A stretch of 8,553 nucleotides of DNA from the NCBI GenBank assembly GCA_902772565.1, contig CACYBJ010000035.1:1-8553 (forward strand), in the 5' to 3' direction. Positions 1 through 5,249 of this stretch are shown one piece after another. Both the position numbers and the translations under genes were made by a program. This DNA comes from an uncultured Lachnospiraceae bacterium. GTDB lineage: Bacteria; Bacillota; Clostridia; Lachnospirales; Lachnospiraceae. Position 1 is the first letter of the stretch; every line of letters starts with the position of its first letter. Under the pieces are notes generated by a model. It saw only the letters and a list, made by a program, of their open reading frames with translations, was not told where the DNA came from and did not search any database.

Positions 1-37
1 ACAAAATAGAGATTTGTTATTTACTTGTTGATATAGA

Positions 38-69
38 AAAACCTCCGGTCTTTATGGGCCGGAGGTTTT
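38..69 (+). terminator. Intrinsic terminator of an upstream gene
   Basis: An 11-bp perfect stem is formed by AAAACCTCCGG (38-48) and CCGGAGGTTTT (59-69). It can be extended by one C-G and one G-T pair, leaving a 6-nt loop. The GC-rich core ends in a short T run on the plus strand and has an A run before it, so it could work in both directions. The gene it ends lies to the left of the window. It separates that gene from the NUDIX gene promoter, which starts 22 bp downstream. Confidence 0.85.
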
Positions 70-90
70 GCGGTTTATGAGGTTGGATAA

Positions 91-119
91 TTGACGTCGC
101 CCGCCTTTGGGCATATGAT
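91..119 (+). promoter_or_regulatory. Promoter of the NUDIX gene (TTGACG-17-TATGAT)
   Basis: A -35 box TTGACG (91-96) and a -10 box TATGAT (114-119) are separated by exactly 17 bp. Each matches the sigma-70/SigA consensus at five of six positions. The predicted transcript would begin near 126, only about 16 nt before the ATG at 142. This argues against translation from the in-frame TTG at 91, which is the -35 box itself. Prediction from sequence only. Confidence 0.6.
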
Positions 120-141
120 TACAGAAAACGGGGTAATAAAA

Positions 142-627
142 ATGAATAACACACCACAGCTTACAACTCTATGTTACATAGAACACGACGGCAAATACTT
201 AATGCTTCACCGCGTCAAAAAGGAAAATGACCTGAACCGCGACAAGTACATCGGGGTCGGCGGTCATTTTGAGTACGGAGAAAGCCCGGACGAGTGCCTT
301 AGGAGAGAAATCTTTGAGGAGACGGGACTAACTCTTAAAAAGTACAAAGCCAGAGGCATCATTACCTTTATTTACGGCGATGAGACAAAACCGGAAGCAC
401 GAACAGTAGAGTACATGCATCTTTTTACTGCCACGGAATTTGAAGGCGAAATGAAAGAATGCGACGAAGGCGTGCTGGAGTGGATAGACAAATCCGAAGT
501 GTACAATCTGCCGCTTTGGGAAGGAGACAAAGTGTTCTTCCGCCTGCTTGAGGAAAGAAACGATTTCTTTAATCTTAAACTTGTTTATTCGGCAGATGAC
601 AGGCTGATCCACACTGAAGTAAACTGA
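142..627 (+). CDS. NUDIX hydrolase (MutT-like)
   Basis: A 161-aa cytoplasmic NUDIX family protein, which typically hydrolyses nucleoside diphosphates linked to another moiety X, such as damaged dNTPs. The full 23-residue Nudix box G-x5-E-x7-REI-x-EE-x-G-L is present at residues 41-63, including the metal-binding REIFEE core, so catalysis should be intact. The sequence around HRVKKENDLN ahead of the box resembles 8-oxo-dGTP diphosphatase-type members, but the substrate cannot be assigned from sequence. The ATG at 142 is preferred over an in-frame TTG at 91 because a promoter -35 box occupies position 91. A CGGGG (129-133) can serve as a modest ribosome binding site 8 nt upstream. The gene is monocistronic, sits behind a terminator, and converges on the LysR gene with only 4 bp between stop codons. 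Confidence 0.93.
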   Translation: MNNTPQLTTLCYIEHDGKYLMLHRVKKENDLNRDKYIGVGGHFEYGESPDECLRREIFEETGLTLKKYKARGIITFIYGDETKPEARTVEYMHLFTATEFEGEMKECDEGVLEWIDKSEVYNLPLWEGDKVFFRLLEERNDFFNLKLVYSADDRLIHTEVN

Positions 628-631
628 GTGC

Positions 632-1510
632 TTAGCGACTGAAAGTATCCTTCAGATGAGTTAAGAATCTTTCCGCAATAGGCGTGAAAGCCTGATAGCG
701 GTTCCAGGCAATATAAATCTTATTTTCAAGTTTAGGTGACAGCGGTCTGAATACAAGGCCGCTGTTTTCTGATGTATTGATAAGGTGTTCGTAGGTCAGA
801 AGATAACCCAGGCCCTCCATGGTGAAAATCGATCCGTTGTAGGACAGACGGAAGGAACCCTCCAGTTTTAATTCCGGGAATCTTTTTCCGGCCCATCTTT
901 TTATGTCGCCGTTCCATGCCTGATCGGAACAGAAGAGTGGCAGTCCGACAAGATCATCCATTCGGATGGTCTTTTTCTTTGCCAGAGGGTCAGTGGCAGG
1001 CATTACCAGCCCCCAGGTATCTGCCTGAGGGAATTCGATATATTCGTACTTTCTTTCATTCGGCAGTTCCACCAGAACCAAAAAGTCCAAAAGACCTTTA
1101 TCCAGCTTTTCGGAAAGCTGCTCGGTGTCGCCGCTCGTGATATGATAGTGGAGATTCGGATAGTTATTCTTAAAGGCTTTTATGGAACGGGCAAGCAGCC
1201 TCAGCTGATAGGACTCCGCAAGACCGAGGTACAGGTCACCTCCGCTGATGTCGTCCAAAGAGACGAATTCCTGCTCGATTTTATCTGCCATGCTTACCAG
1301 GTCTTCGGCACGGTTGCGTAGAAGAACACCCTCCTCCGTCAGCTTGATGCTGAAACTGTGTCTCGTGAAAAGCTTCTTTCCGAGCTCATCTTCCAGGGAT
1401 TTTAATGCCTTGGAAAGAGTGGGCTGGGTGACGTGGAGAGTTTCCGCGGCACGGCTCATATTTTCTTCTCTTGCGACTGCCAGAAAGTATCTTAAAGTTC
1501 TGATTTCCAT
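632..1510 (-). CDS. LysR-family transcriptional regulator
   Basis: A 292-aa LysR-type regulator, within the usual 290-310 aa range. The N-terminal winged helix-turn-helix covers roughly residues 1-60, with the characteristic MSRAAETLHVTQPTLSKALK stretch (18-37), followed by LEDELGKKLFTR. A linker helix (about 60-88) and a periplasmic-binding-protein-like effector domain (about 90-292) follow. The frame is open upstream to 1756, but the ATG at 1510 is the family-typical start (MEIRTLRYFLAVA) and has a strong GGAGGT site (plus-strand CCTCC at 1515-1519) 4 nt upstream. It is divergent from the small-protein/hydrolase/DUF3737 operon, the classic arrangement in which a LysR regulator controls its own gene and the divergent genes. 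The effector is unknown. Confidence 0.94.
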   Translation of the reverse strand: MEIRTLRYFLAVAREENMSRAAETLHVTQPTLSKALKSLEDELGKKLFTRHSFSIKLTEEGVLLRNRAEDLVSMADKIEQEFVSLDDISGGDLYLGLAESYQLRLLARSIKAFKNNYPNLHYHITSGDTEQLSEKLDKGLLDFLVLVELPNERKYEYIEFPQADTWGLVMPATDPLAKKKTIRMDDLVGLPLFCSDQAWNGDIKRWAGKRFPELKLEGSFRLSYNGSIFTMEGLGYLLTYEHLINTSENSGLVFRPLSPKLENKIYIAWNRYQAFTPIAERFLTHLKDTFSR

Positions 1511-1580
1511 ATGACCTCCGGATAAAAAACTATTTGATGACAATTCAGGCTCGTCATCAGATGGGGGATTCGTGATTGTT

Positions 1581-1607
1581 ATTCCAATAAAGAATATCAC
1601 GATATTC
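1581..1607. promoter_or_regulatory. Probable LysR operator: ATTC/GAAT array
   Basis: ATTC (1581-1584), GAAT (1592-1595) and ATTC (1604-1607) form two overlapping dyads. The first, ATTC-N7-GAAT, contains the T-N11-A pattern typical of LysR boxes (T1582, A1594). The second is the perfect 16-bp palindrome GAATATCACGATATTC with 7-bp arms. The pair overlaps the predicted start of the LysR transcript. It lies about 45-75 bp upstream of a possible, weak start for the rightward operon near 1654, which is where LysR activators usually bind. Inference from symmetry and position. Confidence 0.5.
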
Positions 1608-1636
1608 ATTATAACTATTAGCGAAGCCCTCCGCAA
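1608..1636 (-). promoter_or_regulatory. Promoter of the LysR gene
   Basis: Read on the minus strand, TTGCGG (plus CCGCAA, 1631-1636) and a consensus TATAAT (plus ATTATA, 1608-1613) are separated by 17 bp. The -35 is weak (three of six) and the -10 perfect. The predicted start near 1601 falls inside the perfect palindrome at 1592-1607, as expected for autorepression. Leader length would be about 90 nt. Confidence 0.55.
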
Positions 1637-1639
1637 GCC

Positions 1640-1658
1640 GTTACAATAAGGTTGTAAC
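1640..1658. repeat. Inverted repeat upstream of the small-protein gene
   Basis: GTTACAATAAGGTTGTAAC is a perfect 7-bp inverted repeat with a 5-bp spacer. It lies just upstream of the LysR -35 box and overlaps a possible rightward -10 (TACAAT, 1642-1647). It could be a second regulator site or a repressor operator. It is not followed by a T run, so it is unlikely to be a terminator. Confidence 0.45.
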
Positions 1659-1685
1659 AAATAAAAGCACCGACAGGTAAGCACT

Positions 1686-1904
1686 ATGGATAAAGATAAG
1701 TTAAAACAAAGTCTTGCAGATGCGGACTGCCCGGCAGATTCAATAAAACGTATCATGGACAGCTATGATTGCGGAAACACAAAAGATGTGCTGGGACTTA
1801 TGAAAAAAGAAAGATGCCGCGTGATGCAGGAATACCATGAAAGCGGACGCAAAGTGGATTGCATGGATTTTCTGCTGAGACTAGTTGAAAAAGAATTACG
1901 GTAA
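1686..1904 (+). CDS. Small conserved Cys-containing protein, function unknown
   Basis: A 72-aa, highly charged, probably all-helical cytoplasmic protein. It has four cysteines (15, 29, 44, 59), and its second half has the pattern LMKKERCRVMQEYHESGRKVDC followed by a leucine-rich terminal helix. The layout (an N-terminal helix-loop-helix, then L-x-x-x-R-C-x-x-x-x-E-x-H and D-C-x-D-x-L) resembles uncharacterised small proteins common in Clostridia and often found next to regulators. This is from memory of the family; no function is known to me. A short AGG (1675-1677) lies 8 nt before the ATG. It is the first gene right of the LysR divergent region and is followed by the hydrolase after about 95 bp. 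Cysteine spacing could suggest redox sensing or metal binding, but that is speculation. Confidence 0.75.
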   Translation: MDKDKLKQSLADADCPADSIKRIMDSYDCGNTKDVLGLMKKERCRVMQEYHESGRKVDCMDFLLRLVEKELR

Positions 1905-2003
1905 CATGAAAAAATAGTTTGGAAAAATCCTTTCAAACTCTTTGATGATGCTGCAGGCGCATTATCAAAGAACACCACGCCTGCGGAATGGAACGAAAAA
2001 TGA
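1905..2003 (+). pseudogene. Coding-like remnant between the small gene and the hydrolase
   Basis: In the same frame as the 72-aa protein, the sequence after its TAA stays open for 32 codons and reads as ordinary protein (HEKIVWKNPFKLFDDAAGAL, then SKNTTPAEWNEK). It ends in a TGA at 2001-2003 that overlaps the hydrolase start codon in an ATGA arrangement typical of coupled genes. There is no usable in-frame start. An ATG at 1908-adjacent position 1906 reads MKK then stop, but one extra A in the A6 run (1909-1914) would join it to the open frame as MKKIVWKNPF. It may be the tail of a deleted gene, a frameshifted 32-aa ORF, or chance: 32 open codons alone are not significant. Confidence 0.3.
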
Positions 2004-3001
2004 TTAAAAAAGAAGAACTCAAACTGACAACCGAATGGGACAAAACATTTCCAAAGAGCGATAAAGTAGAACACAGCAAAGTGACCTTCGTCAATCGTTA
2101 CGGAATCACTCTTGCGGCAGATATGTATGTTCCGAAAAATAAAGAAGGAAAACTTCCGGCCATTGCGGTGTCCGGTCCCTTCGGTGCCGTGAAGGAGCAG
2201 TGCAGCGGACTCTATGCCCAGACCATGGCTGAACGCGGTTTCCTTACTATTGCCTTCGATCCGTCATTTACGGGAGAGAGCGGTGGTAATGTGAGATACA
2301 TGGCATCTCCGGACATCAATACCGAGGACTTTATGGCAGCCGTGGATTTCCTTTCATTAAATGATAAAGTCGACCCTGACAGAATAGGCATCCTCGGCAT
2401 ATGCGGATGGGGCGGTATGGCAATCAATACTGCAGCTTTAGATACAAGAATCAAAGCAACGGTTGCTTCGACCATGTATGACATGACAAGAGTAAATGCC
2501 AATGGATACTTTGATTCCGAGGACAGCGAAGAAAAACGTTACGAGGCAAAGAAAGCTGCTTGCGCGCAGCGTCTTACGGACCTTAAAAACGGTGAGTATG
2601 CCCGTGGTGGCGGCGTTGTGGATCCCCTTCCGGCAGATGCTCCCTTCTTCGTTAAAGATTACCATGACTATTACAAAACCGGACGCGGTTATCATGTCCG
2701 TTCACTTAACTCCAACGACGGCTGGAATGTAATCGGATGCGAGTCCTTTGTGAATCAGCCGATTCTTAAGTACAGCAATGAAATCAGAAGTGCAGTACTT
2801 CTTATCCACGGTGAGAAGGCTCATTCCTGTTATTTCTCCAGGGATGCATATGCCGACATGATTAAGGACAGCAAGTATACAGACAACAAGGAACTGATGA
2901 TAATCCCTGATGCGGTGCACACCGATCTTTACGACGGCGGCGATAAAAACTACATTCCGTTTGACAAACTTGAGGAATTCTTTATAAAGTATCTTAAGTA
3001 A
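2000..3001 (+). CDS. Alpha/beta hydrolase, dienelactone-hydrolase-like
   Basis: A 333-aa cytoplasmic alpha/beta hydrolase with no signal peptide. N-terminal strands (VTFVNRYGITLAADMYVP) and an oxyanion-side SGPFGAVKEQ segment precede the nucleophile elbow GICGWGG. The elbow has Cys135 at the nucleophile position (G-x-C), as in dienelactone hydrolase, rather than serine. The likely acid is Glu272 in LLIHGEKAHS, and the catalytic histidine is His307 in IPDAVHTDLYD. The fold matches the uncharacterised DLH/peptidase-S9-like hydrolases often sitting next to LysR genes in Clostridia and Bacteroides; the substrate is unknown. The start at 2000 is preferred because GGA motifs (1985-1992) sit at a workable distance. 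The in-frame ATG at 1988 would add four residues (MERK) and has no spaced ribosome site. It is 34 bp upstream of the DUF3737 gene and probably cotranscribed. Confidence 0.9.
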   Translation: MIKKEELKLTTEWDKTFPKSDKVEHSKVTFVNRYGITLAADMYVPKNKEGKLPAIAVSGPFGAVKEQCSGLYAQTMAERGFLTIAFDPSFTGESGGNVRYMASPDINTEDFMAAVDFLSLNDKVDPDRIGILGICGWGGMAINTAALDTRIKATVASTMYDMTRVNANGYFDSEDSEEKRYEAKKAACAQRLTDLKNGEYARGGGVVDPLPADAPFFVKDYHDYYKTGRGYHVRSLNSNDGWNVIGCESFVNQPILKYSNEIRSAVLLIHGEKAHSCYFSRDAYADMIKDSKYTDNKELMIIPDAVHTDLYDGGDKNYIPFDKLEEFFIKYLK

Positions 3002-3035
3002 GGGCGATACGGAATGTACCGCAAAAGAGGCATAT

Positions 3036-3869
3036 ATGATAGTAGTAAACAACCAAACATTTGATGAAGAAAGAGCGTTGTACGGCAGCGACGGAATCGA
3101 AGTGAACAATTGCGTGTTTGACGGTCCCGCCGACGGCGAAAGCGCGCTCAAAGAAAGCAAAAACATAGTAGTAAGGGACAGCAGGTTTAACCTGAGATAC
3201 CCCTTCTGGCATGATGATAATCTTAATATCACGGACAGCGTAATGACCGACAAATGCAGAGCTGCCCTTTGGTACACGACCAATGCTACGGTAGAGAATA
3301 CAAAGCTGCATGGAATTAAAGCTCTTCGGGAATGCGCAGATATAAGAATCAATAACTGCGACATTGTATCCACGGAGTTCGGATGGTCTGTAAAGAATAT
3401 TGTGATGAAGGATACATCTGCCGAAGGCGAATATTTCATGATGAGATCCGAGAACATGAAGTTCGATAATGTGACCCTTAACGGCAAGTATTCTTTCCAG
3501 TATATTAAGAATGCGGAGTTTGAAAACTGTAATTTCAACACCAAGGACGCCTTCTGGCATGCGGAAAATGTTGTAGTGAGAAACAGTATGATTAAGGGCG
3601 AGTACCTGGCATGGTACTGCGAAAACGTGACCTTTGAGAACTGCACCATTATCGGAACCCAGCCGCTGTGTTATTGCAAAAATCTGAAACTTATAAACTG
3701 TAAGATGCTTGATGCGGATCTTGCTTTCGAGAAGTCGGAAGTGGAGGCAACCATCGACTCCGATATGATCAGCATTAAGAATCCCAAGGCCGGAACCATC
3801 CGCGTTCAGGGCGTTGGCGAAATCATCATGGACGATAAGGATGCGAAGGGACAGATTATAACTGCATAA
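3036..3869 (+). CDS. DUF3737 family beta-helix protein
   Basis: A 277-aa protein matching the DUF3737 family: it opens with NNQTFDEERALYGSDGIEVN and runs as about ten short coils of roughly 20 residues. Each coil has the form [hydrophobic]-x-N-x-x-[FVI]-x-[ND]-[CS]-x-[FILM] (for example AENVVVRNSMIKG, CENVTFENCTIIG, CKNLKLINCKM), diagnostic of a right-handed parallel beta-helix. Aromatic residues repeat at coil edges (YPFWH, DAFWH, LAWYC), suggesting a ladder or a ligand face. No signal peptide or membrane segment is present, so it is probably cytoplasmic. Biochemical function is not established for the family; some beta-helix proteins bind or act on carbohydrates. A good AAGAGG site (3025-3030) lies 5 nt before the ATG. 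It is 34 bp after the hydrolase, so the two are probably one transcript. Confidence 0.92.
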   Translation: MIVVNNQTFDEERALYGSDGIEVNNCVFDGPADGESALKESKNIVVRDSRFNLRYPFWHDDNLNITDSVMTDKCRAALWYTTNATVENTKLHGIKALRECADIRINNCDIVSTEFGWSVKNIVMKDTSAEGEYFMMRSENMKFDNVTLNGKYSFQYIKNAEFENCNFNTKDAFWHAENVVVRNSMIKGEYLAWYCENVTFENCTIIGTQPLCYCKNLKLINCKMLDADLAFEKSEVEATIDSDMISIKNPKAGTIRVQGVGEIIMDDKDAKGQIITA

Positions 3870-3968
3870 ATAGGAACGACGTACTACCTGGAAGACGGCA
3901 CAGAAACAAGCAACGAATGGCTTGAGCCGGTTTCCGATAACGATTATAATAGGATTAATTCTAATTAA
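3870..3968 (+). pseudogene. Coding-like tail after DUF3737
   Basis: Immediately after the DUF3737 TAA, the same frame continues open for 32 codons to a TAA at 3966-3968. It reads IGTTYYLEDGTETSNEWLEP, then VSDNDYNRINSN, which looks like natural protein rather than spacer. The DUF3737 protein itself ends at a normal family position, so this is not obviously part of it. It may be the C-terminal remnant of a lost gene, or chance. A predicted promoter for the next gene lies inside it. Confidence 0.25.
3922..3950 (+). promoter_or_regulatory. Promoter of the acyltransferase gene
   Basis: TTGAGC (3922-3927, four of six) and a perfect TATAAT (3945-3950) are separated by 17 bp. Predicted start near 3957, giving a leader of about 32 nt. 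The start point falls in an 18-bp palindrome. Confidence 0.5.
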
Positions 3969-3970
3969 TC
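3953..3970. promoter_or_regulatory. Operator-like palindrome before the acyltransferase gene
   Basis: GATTAATTCTAATTAATC is a perfect 8-bp inverted repeat with a 2-bp centre. The AT-rich arms and lack of a T run argue against a terminator. Its position across the predicted start of transcription fits a repressor site. The binding protein is unknown. Confidence 0.45.
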
Positions 3971-3988
3971 GTATTTGGGGGACTTAAA

Positions 3989-5071
3989 ATGGAATATGCT
4001 TTATATGCCATTTTGGCAGTATTCCTGTTTTGGGGTGCGCGTGTTTGCAAGTGGAAAGAGTGGAATGAGGACGTTCTTTCCTACGATCAAACCAAATCTT
4101 TTCTTGGCTTTTGCGCCATTATAATCATCCTGCACCATTGCTCGCAGAGAACTTGTGCGCCTTGGCTTTCGCCAAGGCTGATAGTTCCCGGCCTGGACGT
4201 TTTCGTCTATGTCGGATATCTGTGCGTGGCGGTGTTTTTCTTCTGCTCCGGTTTCGGAATGTATACCAGCTGTCACAAGAAGAAAGAATTCTTTAAGGGC
4301 TATTACAAACGCCTCTTAAAGATTCTGATTCCGGCTGTTATCATGTGGTTTGCCTTTTTCTTTGTTGAAAAGGCAAAGGGCGTGAGAGTCGACCCGCCGG
4401 TATGGATCAATACCTACGATTACATCTGGTACATACCTGCTATGGTCTACATGTATCTGATCTTTTTCCTTGCATATCGCATAATCAAAAATGAAACAGC
4501 GGCAGTGGTAACTATAATTATCGGTTCCTGCGTATATTTCGTTCTATGCATGTATTTCAGCCCCGGAACATGGTGGTATAACACGACACATTTGTTTGCT
4601 GCAGGTGTCATTACTGCCAAGCACAAGGAACGAATCCTTTCGGTCCTTAAGAAAGGCTATCCAATCTGGCTGATTCTTTCTTTGGCAATTACAGTTTCAG
4701 GCTTTTATATTTCAAGCTATTATTATGATTTTGTAACCACCTTTAAACTCGAATGGCAGGAGAGTGCCTATAGCATTGCGGAAATCACCGGACAGGTCCT
4801 GTCGGCCTTGTTCTTTGTTATTTTCGTAATACTTGTCGGAATGAAGGTGAAGATAGGCAACAAGGTACTCTTGTTCCTTGGAGTTTCCACTTTGGAAATC
4901 TACCTTGTGCATCCGCTGTTTGTTCAGCTGTTTTCATTTGCCTTTATCAGACCCAGCGCAGCCCCGCTTTATCACATAGAGAATCCTTTCCTGTATGCGG
5001 CAGCGGTGGTGGCGGTGTCTGTTCCGCTTGCGTATGCGTTGCATAGGGGTATAAAGGCGGTTTTGAAATAA
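3989..5071 (+). CDS. Membrane acyltransferase, family 3
   Basis: A 360-aa integral membrane protein of the acyltransferase-3 type, which moves acyl groups (often acetyl) onto extracytoplasmic sugars or other envelope molecules. The family pattern is clear: LSYDQTKSFLGFCAIIIILHH at residues 30-50, with the conserved His at the end of the first core helix; FFFCSGFGMY (83-92); a basic loop KGYYKRLLKILIP (103-115); and the C-terminal YLVHPLF (305-311). About ten hydrophobic segments are visible (near 4-20, 36-50, 72-93, 109-126, 144-166, 170-190, 224-243, 268-285, 292-313, 333-351). A GGGGGA site (3977-3982) is 6 nt upstream of the ATG. It lies 119 bp after the DUF3737 gene with its own predicted promoter. 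The substrate is unknown; the neighbouring exported protein gives only weak context for an envelope role. Confidence 0.9.
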   Translation: MEYALYAILAVFLFWGARVCKWKEWNEDVLSYDQTKSFLGFCAIIIILHHCSQRTCAPWLSPRLIVPGLDVFVYVGYLCVAVFFFCSGFGMYTSCHKKKEFFKGYYKRLLKILIPAVIMWFAFFFVEKAKGVRVDPPVWINTYDYIWYIPAMVYMYLIFFLAYRIIKNETAAVVTIIIGSCVYFVLCMYFSPGTWWYNTTHLFAAGVITAKHKERILSVLKKGYPIWLILSLAITVSGFYISSYYYDFVTTFKLEWQESAYSIAEITGQVLSALFFVIFVILVGMKVKIGNKVLLFLGVSTLEIYLVHPLFVQLFSFAFIRPSAAPLYHIENPFLYAAAVVAVSVPLAYALHRGIKAVLK

Positions 5072-5113
5072 CACTTGTTTTGGGGCGTGATGAAAACGGA
5101 AATCCGCAAAAAA

Positions 5114-5142
5114 TTGAAAATCCACATTGTTTAATGTATAAT
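5114..5142 (+). promoter_or_regulatory. Strong promoter of the large surface-protein gene
   Basis: TTGAAA (5114-5119, five of six) and a perfect TATAAT (5137-5142) are separated by exactly 17 bp, with an A-rich stretch just upstream (5108-5113). It is the best promoter in the window. Predicted start near 5149, giving a leader of about 100 nt. No convincing terminator for the acyltransferase gene is seen between 5072 and this promoter. Confidence 0.75.
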
Positions 5143-5154
5143 ATATTCTGTGAT

Positions 5155-5213
5155 AGTATATAAAAAACTATACTGGATTAAAAGCATATTCCGCGGGACA
5201 GGTGTTTCCCGTG
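5155..5213 (+). promoter_or_regulatory. Structured 5' leader of the surface-protein gene
   Basis: Two stem-loops can form in the leader. A weak AT stem pairs AGTATA (5155-5160) with TATACT (5169-5174). A stronger 7-bp stem pairs CGCGGGA (5192-5198) with TCCCGTG (5207-5213), with one G-T pair and an 8-nt loop. Neither is followed by a T run. They may stabilise the mRNA or bind a regulator; I do not recognise a known riboswitch. Confidence 0.35.
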
Positions 5214-5249
5214 AAATGAACTTCTTCTGTTTCTTTTCGGAGGTGTTTT

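Noticed and set aside
91..141. TTG start giving a 17-residue extension of the NUDIX protein
   Set aside because: The TTG is the -35 box of a good promoter and the extension has no family similarity. The ATG at 142 fits the expected N-terminus.
1640..1660. Dyad read as a terminator
   Set aside because: It has no T run on either strand directly after the stem, and no gene ends at it. An operator is more likely.
1511..1756. 82-codon upstream extension of the LysR frame
   Set aside because: It crosses the promoter and operator region and the divergent gene. The LysR family N-terminus begins at the ATG at 1510 with a strong ribosome site.
2702..3649. 315-codon open frame on the minus strand
   Set aside because: It lies antisense to the hydrolase end and the DUF3737 gene, both clearly recognised on the plus strand. 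Its translation matches no family I know.
5084..5115. Possible terminator after the acyltransferase (CGGAAATCCG before an A run)
   Set aside because: The stem is four bases with a two-base loop and is followed by A rather than T on the plus strand.
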